38,592 nucleotides of DNA from the NCBI GenBank assembly GCA_944386295.1, contig CALXAO010000051.1:1-38592 (forward strand), written 5' to 3'. Origin of the DNA: an uncultured Clostridia bacterium (GTDB lineage Bacteria > Bacillota > Clostridia > Oscillospirales > UBA644). Position 1 is the first letter of the stretch. Each line of letters starts with the position of its first letter. Made by a program: the position numbers and the translations under genes. This document shows, one piece after another, positions 7,602 through 16,291 of this stretch. The notes below the pieces were generated by a model. The model was not told the origin of the DNA and did no database searches. It saw only the letters and a list, made by a program, of their open reading frames with translations.

Positions 7602-9878
7602 GTGAAACAAAAAGAGAAAAAAATAAAACAACCGGTTTCAGCCGCTACACTTTTTGCCCAAAGGGATATTCCCGGACAAGTTCTTTTTGTTCGGGCCAAC
7701 CAGTCAGGAGATAAAAGCTTTGGACAGGTTTTTCTGGCGACTGACGGCAAAATTCTATACTCTTTATACGGTTATGAGCAGATCCGCCCCGTTCCGGGTG
7801 CCCGCAAGCTGGCACCCGAATTTGTAGAGACCAGATTTCAAACCGTTCCACTGGAAAGCTATGAGGAGCTGAAGGTGGAACGGTATTTTTCCACCGCCCG
7901 TTTGGTAGGTCTCCCGCAAAAGGATGCCACACCAGAGGTCCTAGCAGAATTTGCTCTGGGATCGGCAAACCGGGTGGACCGGTTTGCCCGGAATGCATTA
8001 AAGCTCCGGAACGGCAATCTGGAAAACGAACTGGAAGAAGAGGAAGAGGATTGCTGCCCCAAATGCGGCAGCTACTATCCCGACCCCGCCCGAAAAGTCT
8101 GCCCAAACTGTATGGACAAAGGATCCGTTACCCGGCGACTGCTGGGATTTTTCCGGTATTATGCCAAACAGCTGGTTGTCTTTTTTATTGTCATGGCTCT
8201 GTACACCTTGTTCAGTCTCCTATCTCCCTACGTAGGAACCAAGTTGCTGTACGACAATGTGCTTTCCGCATCCGACCCTTGGTACGGACAGATAGGCGCC
8301 TTTCTGCTTCTGCTACTTGCAGTGCGCCTGTTGTCCCTGGGACTAAATATGTTACAGGGCTCAGTAAGCGCCTCGGTTATCCCCCATGTAATTTATGATT
8401 TGAAAAGCCGGGTTTTTTCGACTATGCAGCGGCTGTCTATGGGCTTTTATACCGGAAAACAAACCGGAACACTGATGAACCGGGTCAACCGGGATGCCAA
8501 TAATGTATACTGGTTCTTTGTGGATGGCTGCCCTTTTTTAATTATCAATTTAGCCACATTCGCAGGTGTATTTTTTATTCTATTTCGCATTAGCGTACTC
8601 CTAACCTTGATTGTTGCCGTGTTTATTCCGGTAATCTTTTTTCTGTATCGGTTTTTATCCCGGCATTTTCGGAAGATGCATCATCGGCAGTGGATGGATC
8701 ATTCCGCCATGACCTCACACCTCAGTGACACCGTAGGCGGACAGAGGCTGATCAAAGCTTTCGGCGCAGGACAACGGGAAAACACCCGCTTTGCCGGCTA
8801 CAGCAGTCGGGTTCGGGACAGCGAACACACCCTGTTCAACGCTCAAAACACTGCATTTCCTTTCGTGGAATTACTAGCAGTAACAGCCAACATGCTGGTG
8901 CTGGGCGTCGGGGGAGTCCTGATTGTTAACGGCAGCGGACTGACCCTGGGCCGCCTACTGACTTTTACCGCCTACCTGAACATGCTTTACGGCCCCCTGG
9001 ACTTTCTGTCTTGGGTAACCACCTGGTTTTCCCGGTGCCTGGATTCAGCTCAGCGGATTTTTGAAATTATTGACGCCCAGCCCGATGTCAAAGAAGCACA
9101 ACAGCCTCTTTGTCCCGAAATTGTTCGCGGAGAAATCGAACTACAGAATGTCATGTTTGAATATGAACCCGGCCGGCCGGTCATCCGAGACCTATCCTTC
9201 CGGGTAGAAGAAGGACAGATGATTGGGATTGTAGGCAAAACCGGTGCGGGAAAAACTACGATAATCAATCTAATGGCCCGACTGTATGATCCCACTGAGG
9301 GACGGCTGCTGATCGACGGCCGAGATATCCGGGAATATTCCTTCGCCTTTCTTCGCAAAAACATCGGGGTAGTTTCCCAGGAAACCTATCTGTTTATCGG
9401 CACGGTAGCTGACAATATCCGCTATGCCCGACCGGAAGCCACGGAAGAGGAAGTAATTGCCGCGGCAAAAGCGGCCTGCGCCCATGACTTTATTATGAAG
9501 CTGCCCGACGGATATGAAACACGCATCGGCGCCGGCGGCCAAGACCTGTCGGGTGGAGAAAAGCAACGGCTGTCCATTGCCCGGACAATTTTGCAGGATC
9601 CCAAAATCCTGATCCTGGATGAAGCTACCGCTTCCATGGATACAGAAACCGAACGAAACATTCAGGAATCTCTCTCCCGTCTCCAAAGCGGAAGGACCAC
9701 CGTATCAGTGGCGCACCGGTTATCTACCCTGCGTGATGCCGATGTTCTGGCTGTCATAAGCCAGGGAAAAATGACCGAATACGGCACCCATGACGAGCTG
9801 ATCCGCAAAAAAGGAGAATATTACAACCTGTACCGCCTGCAAACAAAAGCAGCGGGAACCATTGTCATTGCTGACTGA
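7602..9878 (+). CDS. ABC half-exporter with N-terminal extension and zinc ribbon (first copy)
   Basis: Type IV (B-type exporter) ABC transporter half: membrane domain plus ATPase in one chain. Order: residues 1-140, soluble beta-rich N-terminal domain of unknown role; acidic linker 143-150 (EEEEED); zinc ribbon CPKC...CPNC (Cys152, 155, 167, 170); six-helix membrane domain about 185-480; ATPase domain with Walker A GKTGAGKTT near 543, signature LSGGEKQRL near 649, Walker B ILILDEAT near 668 and H-loop AHRLS. All ATPase motifs are canonical. 758 residues, well above the ~580 of a plain half-exporter. Start GTG 7602-7604 follows AAGAAAGGAAG at good spacing. It most likely pairs with the second copy at 10428 to form a heterodimer; the DUF1854 gene between them begins 15 bases downstream. 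Substrate unknown. Confidence 0.9.
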   Translation: MKQKEKKIKQPVSAATLFAQRDIPGQVLFVRANQSGDKSFGQVFLATDGKILYSLYGYEQIRPVPGARKLAPEFVETRFQTVPLESYEELKVERYFSTARLVGLPQKDATPEVLAEFALGSANRVDRFARNALKLRNGNLENELEEEEEDCCPKCGSYYPDPARKVCPNCMDKGSVTRRLLGFFRYYAKQLVVFFIVMALYTLFSLLSPYVGTKLLYDNVLSASDPWYGQIGAFLLLLLAVRLLSLGLNMLQGSVSASVIPHVIYDLKSRVFSTMQRLSMGFYTGKQTGTLMNRVNRDANNVYWFFVDGCPFLIINLATFAGVFFILFRISVLLTLIVAVFIPVIFFLYRFLSRHFRKMHHRQWMDHSAMTSHLSDTVGGQRLIKAFGAGQRENTRFAGYSSRVRDSEHTLFNAQNTAFPFVELLAVTANMLVLGVGGVLIVNGSGLTLGRLLTFTAYLNMLYGPLDFLSWVTTWFSRCLDSAQRIFEIIDAQPDVKEAQQPLCPEIVRGEIELQNVMFEYEPGRPVIRDLSFRVEEGQMIGIVGKTGAGKTTIINLMARLYDPTEGRLLIDGRDIREYSFAFLRKNIGVVSQETYLFIGTVADNIRYARPEATEEEVIAAAKAACAHDFIMKLPDGYETRIGAGGQDLSGGEKQRLSIARTILQDPKILILDEATASMDTETERNIQESLSRLQSGRTTVSVAHRLSTLRDADVLAVISQGKMTEYGTHDELIRKKGEYYNLYRLQTKAAGTIVIAD

Positions 9879-9893
9879 ACGGAGGCGTTTTTT

Positions 9894-10409
9894 ATGAATT
9901 TATCTACGGATTCCCAGCTAATTTCCATCCGGCCGAACACCGCCCGGTTTTCCGCCGGCCCCGGCGGTTATCTGAATCTGACAACGAAAAGCGATGAATA
10001 TACCTGTATCCGCCTCAAACGGGCTCTACCCTATAAATATCCCGAAAAGTACATCTGTGTTTGCGATCGGGAAGACAAGGAAATCGGTATTTTGTCCGAT
10101 CTTGCAGAATGGACCGGTCCCCAGCGGGAACTGCTGGAAGCGGAATTAAAACGGTTGTATTACATTCCGAACATCGAAAAAATTCTTTCAGCTAAGGATC
10201 GGATGGGCTATTTGTATTTTGAAGTACTTGCCGACGGAAACCGGAAGTCCTTTGCCGTACGGGACCCTTCCAGGAGTATTCGCTTTATTGCCCCCGGACA
10301 GTCGTCCGCTGTACAAATTACAGACACCGAAGGAAATCGGTACCGGATTGCCAATCCGGCCGAATTAGACGGCAAAAGCCGCCGGACAGTGGAAACTTAT
10401 CTGATTTGA
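9894..10409 (+). CDS. DUF1854 family protein
   Basis: Small soluble protein of the DUF1854 family. Its biochemical role is not known; members are repeatedly found beside ABC exporter genes, and proteobacterial members occur in cyanophycin-related loci. Seen: LKRALPYKYPEKYICVC and EIGILSDLAEWTG in the N-terminal half, LKRLYYIPNIEKI in the middle, WFV-type segment replaced by GYLYFEVLADG, then VRDPSRSIRF and the closing TDTEGNRYRIANPAELD and SRRTVETYL that are typical of the family. No membrane segment or signal peptide. 171 residues from ATG 9894, with GGAGG at 9881-9885. Placed exactly between the two ABC halves with gaps of 15 and 18 bases, so it is likely made in step with them and may be a soluble partner of their N-terminal domains. 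Confidence 0.85.
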   Translation: MNLSTDSQLISIRPNTARFSAGPGGYLNLTTKSDEYTCIRLKRALPYKYPEKYICVCDREDKEIGILSDLAEWTGPQRELLEAELKRLYYIPNIEKILSAKDRMGYLYFEVLADGNRKSFAVRDPSRSIRFIAPGQSSAVQITDTEGNRYRIANPAELDGKSRRTVETYLI

Positions 10410-10427
10410 ATTACGGAGAATTTACGT

Positions 10428-12617
10428 ATGGAAAAGTTATACCGCGCCGAATTTGATCTTACCCAAGACGGCCGCGCCTGTCAGGGCATTCTTCTGGTGC
10501 GGCGCACAGACGGCAAAGAATATCTGACGGTAGAAGAAAACGGAAAACTACAGCTGAAACTAGCGTTAAACCGCATCCAAGAGCTAAAACTCACCGCCCG
10601 GACCGGCTGTGGAGAGATGGAAGCCGAAGGGATTGATGGGATTCCGGTTCGACTCTGCCGCTTTACCCGCACAGAGCTAAAGCCCCTATCAGAATTTTTA
10701 AAGGCTGTAAATTACTATTTATCCTCTGGGGAATACGCCCCAGCTGACACCTCCCGGCTGTTTTGCCCCAAATGCGGACGACTTTACCCGGAAGGAGCCG
10801 CCGTTTGTCTGCACTGCAACGCGGGAAAATCGGTTTTCAAAGGATTTCTGCGCATGGCAAAGCCCTTTTTACCCGCATTTCTCCTAGCAGGGGGTTTATT
10901 ACTGACGGGAAACCTAATTTCTCTGCTGGTTCCCCAGCTGAACCGGATTTTAGTGGACGGATATCTGACCGAAGGGGCCTCCCAGGATGCCCTATCCACC
11001 TTAACGCCTGCCGCCGCGGTGACAGCCTTGGCCGGAGGAATGCTGCTTTGTCATTTTGCGGTGCGGCTTCTTCGGATTTTGTCCGCTCGCACCCGGAACC
11101 GGGCAGGAACCGGCTTTGTAGATCATTTGCGGCGACAGTTATTTAATAAATTGCAGGAACTGTCCCTATCTTCAGTTTCCCGCCGGACTGCCGGAGACCT
11201 AATCAAGCGAGTTACCGAGGATTCGAATACTATTGGAGAGTTTATTCAAAACGAAACGGTCTGGATTGCCGAAACCGGTGTTATCTTTTTGGGGGTTTCG
11301 GTTTATTTCCTTATGACCCGCCCGGTTTTGATGCTTTTTGTCTTTCTCCCGGTACCTTTAGTAATGTTTTTAGTTTCCCGCTGCTGGAACTTTATTCACC
11401 GCCGATACGAACAGCAATGGATTGTCAGTTCCCGGGCAAACGGAATTCTGCACGACATCGTGCGGGGCATCCGAGTTGTCAAGGTGTTTGGCAAGGAAGA
11501 TCAGGAAATTGAAAAATTCAATGGGGTCAGCAAAAAACTCTGCAACATTCAAGCCCGCAACGAACGGACCTGGGCCATTCTGTTCCCCTTGCTGAATTTT
11601 CTTATCGGCGCCGGGGAATTTTTGGTACTGTATTTTGGAGCCCAGGCCGTGCTGGGAAGCGATATTTTGGGCGGCCCTATGACGGTAGGTGAACTGATTC
11701 AGACCGTATCTTACACCGGACTGATTTACGCGCCCCTGCGCTGGATGACCTCCCTGCCCCGTTCGGTAGCGAACGCAGTCACCGCCATGACAAAAATGAA
11801 TGAAATTCTTCAGGAAACTCCGGAAATCCGAGATGGGGCCTGTAACAATGAACAACCCGTTACCGGGGAAATCACTTTCCAGGAGGTATCTTTTGGCTAT
11901 ACGGCCTACGAACCGGTGCTGCGCAACATCACCGCCCAAATTCAGCCGGGGGAAATGATTGGCATTGTCGGACATTCCGGTTCTGGAAAAACAACCCTGA
12001 CCAACCTGATTCTTCGTCTGTATGATGTATCCTCCGGCCAACTGCTTTTGGACGGTATTGACATTCGGGACCTGCCGGTTAAAACGGTCAATCAGGCGGT
12101 AGGTGTAGTGTTCCAGGAAACGTTTCTGTTTGAGGGAACAATTTACGACAATCTGCTTTATGCCCGCCCGGACGCGACACCGGAGGAAGTTTTTCAAGCT
12201 GCCCGAGCAGCCTGTGCGCACGAATTTATTCTAAAACTGCCGGAAGCCTATAACACCATGGTAGGAGAAAACGGCCACACCCTTTCAGGTGGAGAAAAAC
12301 AACGTCTGGCCATTGCCCGAGCTATTCTGCGAGACCCGAAAATTCTAATTCTGGATGAAGCCACAGCTTCCCTGGATACAGAAACTGAGGAAAAAATCCA
12401 ACAGGGCCTGGACCGTCTGGTGAAAGGACGAACCACGGTAGCCATTGCCCACCGGCTATCCACTTTGCGCCATGCCGACCGGCTGTTTGTTCTCGAAAAA
12501 GGACGGCTGGCTGAGGTAGGTACCCACCGGGAACTGATGCGAAAAAAAGGCGTTTATTACGGCCTTGTAATGGCACAGAAGCAAACCGGACGTATGGCCT
12601 CAGAGATTCTACAATAA
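10428..12617 (+). CDS. ABC half-exporter with N-terminal extension and zinc ribbon (second copy)
   Basis: Second B-type ABC exporter half of the locus. Residues 1-105 form a soluble beta-rich domain (alternating strands, YLTVEENGKLQLKLALNRI) that resembles a small ligand- or lipid-binding fold, although I cannot assign it. The zinc ribbon follows with CPKC...CLHC (Cys113, 116, 127, 130). The membrane domain covers about 145-455 and includes the exporter-typical GDLIKRVTEDSNTI. The ATPase has Walker A GHSGSGKTT near 513, signature LSGGEKQRL near 618, Walker B ILILDEAT near 639 and AHRLS. 729 residues. The architecture copies the first ABC protein but sequence in the N-terminal domain is quite different, which suits a heterodimer with two non-equal sensor arms. 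Both ATP sites look catalytically intact. Confidence 0.9.
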   Translation: MEKLYRAEFDLTQDGRACQGILLVRRTDGKEYLTVEENGKLQLKLALNRIQELKLTARTGCGEMEAEGIDGIPVRLCRFTRTELKPLSEFLKAVNYYLSSGEYAPADTSRLFCPKCGRLYPEGAAVCLHCNAGKSVFKGFLRMAKPFLPAFLLAGGLLLTGNLISLLVPQLNRILVDGYLTEGASQDALSTLTPAAAVTALAGGMLLCHFAVRLLRILSARTRNRAGTGFVDHLRRQLFNKLQELSLSSVSRRTAGDLIKRVTEDSNTIGEFIQNETVWIAETGVIFLGVSVYFLMTRPVLMLFVFLPVPLVMFLVSRCWNFIHRRYEQQWIVSSRANGILHDIVRGIRVVKVFGKEDQEIEKFNGVSKKLCNIQARNERTWAILFPLLNFLIGAGEFLVLYFGAQAVLGSDILGGPMTVGELIQTVSYTGLIYAPLRWMTSLPRSVANAVTAMTKMNEILQETPEIRDGACNNEQPVTGEITFQEVSFGYTAYEPVLRNITAQIQPGEMIGIVGHSGSGKTTLTNLILRLYDVSSGQLLLDGIDIRDLPVKTVNQAVGVVFQETFLFEGTIYDNLLYARPDATPEEVFQAARAACAHEFILKLPEAYNTMVGENGHTLSGGEKQRLAIARAILRDPKILILDEATASLDTETEEKIQQGLDRLVKGRTTVAIAHRLSTLRHADRLFVLEKGRLAEVGTHRELMRKKGVYYGLVMAQKQTGRMASEILQ

Positions 12618-12632
12618 AAAGGAGAGATATTC

Positions 12633-14450
12633 ATGTCTACAATCTTTTTTCCATTTCCCGCAGGTGCGGCTCATTATACGGGAATTTTAAACCAAACCGC
12701 CCGTCGGATCGCAGCCTGGGACCTAGCTGACCCAGAACTATGGGCAATTTTTGTCGACCAATTTCGAAAGCACCCGGACGACGGTAACGACCAGTGGAGA
12801 GGCGAATACTGGGGAAAAATGATGCGAGGCGGCTGTATTACCTGCCAGTATGTTCCGGAACTTTATTCTATATTGGAAGCATCCGTCCGGGACCTTCTGA
12901 GCACTGCAGAACCGGATGGGAGAATCAGCTCCTACAGCAGAGAATGGCAGTTCCGGGGGTGGGATCTGTGGGGCCGCAAGTATGTACTCTTGGGACTGCA
13001 ATATTTTCTTGAAATCTGCCGAGATCCAACTTTAGCTCAGGAAATTGTTATTCAAATGCAGGCGCAGGCCGACAGTATGCTTCGGGATCTAAAACAGGCG
13101 AAACTGAAACTTTACGACACCAGCTCCTGGTGGAACGGCATTAATTCTGTTTCTATTTTGGAACCAATGGTAAAGTTATACAAAATTACGGAAAAAAAAG
13201 ACTATTTGGACTTTGCCGGGCAAACGGTGGAAGAGGGAGGTGCAAAGAATTTTCGGTTGTTTGAAGCCCCGCTGCGTTCCAATTTGCCGCCTTCCACTTA
13301 CCCGGTAACCAAGGCCTATGAAATGATGTCCTGTTTTGAGGGGCTGCTGGAATACGGCAAAGTTACAGGAAAACAGGAATGTATTGACGCCGCAGTATCC
13401 CTGGGGAAAAACATTCTCCGGGACGAAATTTCGGTTATCGGTTGCGCCGGTTGTACCCACGAACTGTTTGATGGCGCCGGAACCTCCCAGTTTGACCCGG
13501 AAAAAGGAAAAGGCATTATGCAGGAAACCTGCGTCACTGTCACATGGTTGCGCTTTTGTCTGAAACTTTTAGAACAAACCGGAGATCCGATCTTTGCCGA
13601 TGCCATGGAAGCATCCATATACAACGGACTGCTGGGAGCAGTTAATACCCGGCAGCAGCCGTTCATTGATCGGAACGAACACCGGGAACGCGCTTATAGC
13701 GAGGAACACCTTCCGGAAATTTATCCTTTTGACAGCTATTCGCCTCTGACAGCCGGATCCCGGGGCGTTAAGCAGGCTGGATGCCGACCAATTACACCAA
13801 AACGGAACTATTCCTGCTGCGCTGCCATCGCGGCAGCAGGCACAGGATTGGCAGTGCGGATAGCAGCACTTAATACAAAAAAAGGACCAGCAATTCTTTT
13901 TTATGAACCAGGATTGCTCTGTTTTTCCACTCCGGAGGGTCAGGAGGCTCAACTGAATATCCACTCCTCCTATCCGGCGGAGGGAGCTGTTGTCCTTACC
14001 CTATCTCTTCCACGACCAGAAAAATGGGAACTTCGGCTACGAATCCCGTCCTACAGCCAACAGACCGAACTCCGTATCAACAGTATACCAGTTCCGACAC
14101 AGTCAGGCTGGGTACTTCTAGACCGCCGGTGGCAAGATAAAGATCGAGTAGAACTGACTCTAGACATGACGATTCGTCCCCTGCGTTCTGTCCAAAGAAC
14201 CGACCGAAAACATTCCCCATATTTTTGCCTGCAAAAGGGTCCTCTAATTTTGGCCCTGGACACAGAGTTTAACCGCGTCGACCTTACCAAACCCCAACCA
14301 ATTCCTACCCGATTCCATCCAGTGCCTCCACCGGTTTCCTGCCTGGTGTCACTGTCCGACGGACAGCAAACCTGGATTGATTACGCCTCGGCCGGAAAAT
14401 CTTGGGATCCCCAAAAGCCCTTTGCCTGCTGGATTCCAGAGGAAAAATAA
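12633..14450 (+). CDS. GH127-family (DUF1680) glycosidase, beta-L-arabinofuranosidase-like
   Basis: Zinc/cysteine-dependent glycosidase of family GH127; characterised members remove beta-L-arabinofuranose. Seen: an (alpha/alpha)6 barrel region, the QETC motif (Glu298, Cys300) followed by the family pattern GDPIFADAMEASIYNGLLG, and the SCC pair (Cys395, Cys396). By alignment in mind with the Bifidobacterium enzyme HypBA1 these are the zinc ligands and the catalytic cysteine, all kept. A C-terminal beta domain contains LRLRIPSY and the GPLILALD segment. 605 residues, slightly short for the family, no signal peptide, so it acts inside the cell. Start ATG 12633 behind GGAGAG. Last gene of the operon, 15 bases after the second ABC gene; its TAA lies inside the terminator stem at 14447-14487. 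Confidence 0.9.
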   Translation: MSTIFFPFPAGAAHYTGILNQTARRIAAWDLADPELWAIFVDQFRKHPDDGNDQWRGEYWGKMMRGGCITCQYVPELYSILEASVRDLLSTAEPDGRISSYSREWQFRGWDLWGRKYVLLGLQYFLEICRDPTLAQEIVIQMQAQADSMLRDLKQAKLKLYDTSSWWNGINSVSILEPMVKLYKITEKKDYLDFAGQTVEEGGAKNFRLFEAPLRSNLPPSTYPVTKAYEMMSCFEGLLEYGKVTGKQECIDAAVSLGKNILRDEISVIGCAGCTHELFDGAGTSQFDPEKGKGIMQETCVTVTWLRFCLKLLEQTGDPIFADAMEASIYNGLLGAVNTRQQPFIDRNEHRERAYSEEHLPEIYPFDSYSPLTAGSRGVKQAGCRPITPKRNYSCCAAIAAAGTGLAVRIAALNTKKGPAILFYEPGLLCFSTPEGQEAQLNIHSSYPAEGAVVLTLSLPRPEKWELRLRIPSYSQQTELRINSIPVPTQSGWVLLDRRWQDKDRVELTLDMTIRPLRSVQRTDRKHSPYFCLQKGPLILALDTEFNRVDLTKPQPIPTRFHPVPPPVSCLVSLSDGQQTWIDYASAGKSWDPQKPFACWIPEEK

Positions 14451-14487
14451 AACGAAACGGCGAAAAAAATTCGCCGTTTCGTTTTAT
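14447..14487. terminator. Bidirectional terminator between convergent genes
   Basis: Perfect 17-bp inverted repeat, arms 14447-14463 and 14471-14487, with a 7-base A-rich loop and A/T-rich ends on both sides. It serves the plus operon ending at 14450 and the minus gene ending at 14484. Both stop codons lie within the stem arms. Confidence 0.9.
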
Positions 14488-15293
14488 TCTGTAATAAAAT
14501 TAATTTCAATCTCCCCTATACCGCCATCAACCCGGAGTCGATTATTTCCTTCCCCTATAACGGAGCCATCAGAAACTTTTTCCCCGTCCACCCGAACCTC
14601 ACCCAGTCCTTTATGAACATTAATACGGTAATCCTCCCGGGATCCAACAAGATTGATAGTAGATGCTCCCACACCAAAGTTCAGCGTACTGCTTCCGGAA
14701 AAAGCACACGTCAGACGAACCTCTCCCACACCCATGTCAAAATCCAGTTGATTCAGCTGTCCGCTGTGGAGGATCATGCTTCCTGCTCCTCCATCGATAT
14801 CCGCTTTATGAAATGCCGTCAGATTGCCAATGTCCACAGCGCCAGCCCCTAGATCAAAATCAATTTCCTGCGCTGTAAGCTGTTCTATCGTTACTTTGCC
14901 CGCACCGGAATTAAAAGTAACCTTTTCAAAAACCATGTCTGCGGGAATATACAGCGCCAGTTTCGCACCGCTGTAATGGAATGTCCAGAAGGATGATTGT
15001 TCAGAAATTCGAAGAAGTCCGTCTTTTTCCTCCACTACAAGCCGATCCAAATTACTTTCTACCCGGAAAGCATCTCCGGAGAGAATCACAAAATCCGCAG
15101 CTCCAACATCAATTTTTAGGGAAGAAATATCGCCGGTCACCTCATAGGTATTCATGTTCCCCACCCCGCGTTCCGAACCAAACAGCCCAGAAATCAGAGA
15201 TAACGCACCTAAAATTCCCCCAATAATACTAACACAAAGAAAAACTGCAAAGGCAAGGGCCACATATTTGATTGCTCTCTGCCACGCCGTCAT
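14484..15293 (-). CDS. DUF4097-type beta-repeat membrane protein
   Basis: Membrane-anchored protein with one N-terminal transmembrane segment (about residues 8-36) and a long extracytoplasmic right-handed beta repeat of the DUF4097/DUF4098 kind. Repeating GAG/GVG turns are visible: DVGAADF, NSGAGKV, DLGAGAVDIGN, DGGAGSM, DMGVGEV, NFGVGASTIN, KGLGEV, DGGIGEIEI. The family is linked to envelope stress genes, including the LiaF/PspC neighbourhood, but its molecular role is unknown. 269 residues. Its ATG overlaps the stop of the LiaF-like gene as ATGA (15290-15293), so the two are translationally coupled. No two-component system is adjacent. Confidence 0.8.
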   Translation of the reverse strand: MTAWQRAIKYVALAFAVFLCVSIIGGILGALSLISGLFGSERGVGNMNTYEVTGDISSLKIDVGAADFVILSGDAFRVESNLDRLVVEEKDGLLRISEQSSFWTFHYSGAKLALYIPADMVFEKVTFNSGAGKVTIEQLTAQEIDFDLGAGAVDIGNLTAFHKADIDGGAGSMILHSGQLNQLDFDMGVGEVRLTCAFSGSSTLNFGVGASTINLVGSREDYRINVHKGLGEVRVDGEKVSDGSVIGEGNNRLRVDGGIGEIEINFITE

Positions 15294-15973
15294 TTTATAT
15301 CCACCCCTCCGAAAACGCAGGTACCATTTACATAAAGAGTAACGGCATTTTCCGGGGAATTCGGATGTTTTTTATCCGAAACACCCCCGAATACCGAAGT
15401 AGAGTTTACTTTTACATTCACATTGCCGGGCACCAGAATATCAATGCCCCCAAAGATAGCACTGGCATGAATAACACAGTCTTTTTCAATCACCGCTTGA
15501 GTCAGATCACACTTGACTCCGCCAAACACCGCTGTAAGCTCCGCTCCCTCAAATACTTGACCGCTATAATCCAGATTGGTCCCGGCAAAAGCAGCATATC
15601 CACTTTTGAGCGTCTTGCCGCTGGCTTCCAATTCCTTGATAATCTGATGACTTTTGTTTCCGAAAATTCCTCCAAAAATCAATTTTAAGCCTAGAAGAAT
15701 AATCACCGCCGGCAGCATAAGCTTCAAAAACAGCCCAAAGGTCATCACGCCCTGACAGCAGAGGAGAAGCAACACCCCCAACAAAAGACCAATCAAATTT
15801 CCGATCTTTTCCCTTTCAGTAAACAGTCCGATCAAGCAGGGCACAATAATAAGCAGCGTCCACCAACCATTAAAAAACAGGTCAAAGTTTGTAATTTTCA
15901 ACGCATTAAGAACCAACAGCCCCCCCACTGCAACCAATGCAATTCCCCATAAAATTTTACTTAATTTTTTCAT
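15290..15973 (-). CDS. LiaF-like membrane protein
   Basis: Resembles LiaF, the membrane protein that restrains the LiaRS cell-envelope stress system in Firmicutes. Seen: four hydrophobic segments in the first half (about 5-25, 36-52, 58-75, 83-101) of the LiaI/LiaF transmembrane type, and a C-terminal beta domain with the repeated VFGG turn at residues 149-152, 173-176 (IFGG), 194-197 and 220-223. 227 residues. Preceded by GGAGA and a likely promoter at 16000-16029; followed with a 4-base overlap by the DUF4097 gene. Since no LiaR or LiaS gene is in the window, an envelope stress role is inference from family and partner only. Confidence 0.75.
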   Translation of the reverse strand: MKKLSKILWGIALVAVGGLLVLNALKITNFDLFFNGWWTLLIIVPCLIGLFTEREKIGNLIGLLLGVLLLLCCQGVMTFGLFLKLMLPAVIILLGLKLIFGGIFGNKSHQIIKELEASGKTLKSGYAAFAGTNLDYSGQVFEGAELTAVFGGVKCDLTQAVIEKDCVIHASAIFGGIDILVPGNVNVKVNSTSVFGGVSDKKHPNSPENAVTLYVNGTCVFGGVDIK

Positions 15974-15999
15974 ACGGTTAAACCGTCTCCTTTTGCTTA

Positions 16000-16029
16000 C
16001 ATATAGTTATTTTTTTATCCGACTGTCAA
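16000..16029 (-). promoter_or_regulatory. Candidate promoter of the LiaF-like/DUF4097 pair
   Basis: Minus strand: perfect TTGACA (16024-16029), 18-base spacer, TATATG (16000-16005). The -10 is imperfect. Confidence 0.5.
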
Positions 16030-16247
16030 TATTCCAAAAGACAGACGTTAAGAAAACGCATTCCTTTTCCCGAATCAGAATTGAAAATTCACCAAAGTCT
16101 AAATTTCATAGCAACTGCCCGGTACAGGACTTTCCAGAAAAACCGGTAATGAATCTTCCCAGGACTCAAAATTCCCAATAACTTCCTACTTTTTTCCGGC
16201 GGCAGCAACTCCGGTTTCAGTTCACTGCCTGTTTTTTTTACAATTTT

Positions 16248-16278
16248 GCCGGCACAAAAAACTGTGCCGGCGTTTTTT
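16248..16278 (+). terminator. Terminator-like hairpin facing right, no gene in front
   Basis: Perfect 9-bp stem GCCGGCACA/TGTGCCGGC (16248-16256, 16263-16271) followed on the plus strand by GTTTTTT. The minus strand has no T run after the stem, so it does not serve the lipoprotein gene ending at 16292 well. The remainder of the gap 15974-16291 holds the promoter at 16000-16029 and nothing else I can support. Confidence 0.55.
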
Positions 16279-16291
16279 CTAAATTCCGATC

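Noticed and set aside
6595-14450. Cyanophycin metabolism as the job of the DUF1854 operon
   Set aside because: DUF1854 is known from such loci in proteobacteria, but no cyanophycin synthetase or cyanophycinase gene is in the window, and the neighbours are glycan genes.
15993-16181. 62-codon plus-strand open frame in the LiaF-lipoprotein gap
   Set aside because: No ribosome site, overlaps a minus-strand promoter, composition not protein-like. The rightward terminator beyond it is noted separately.
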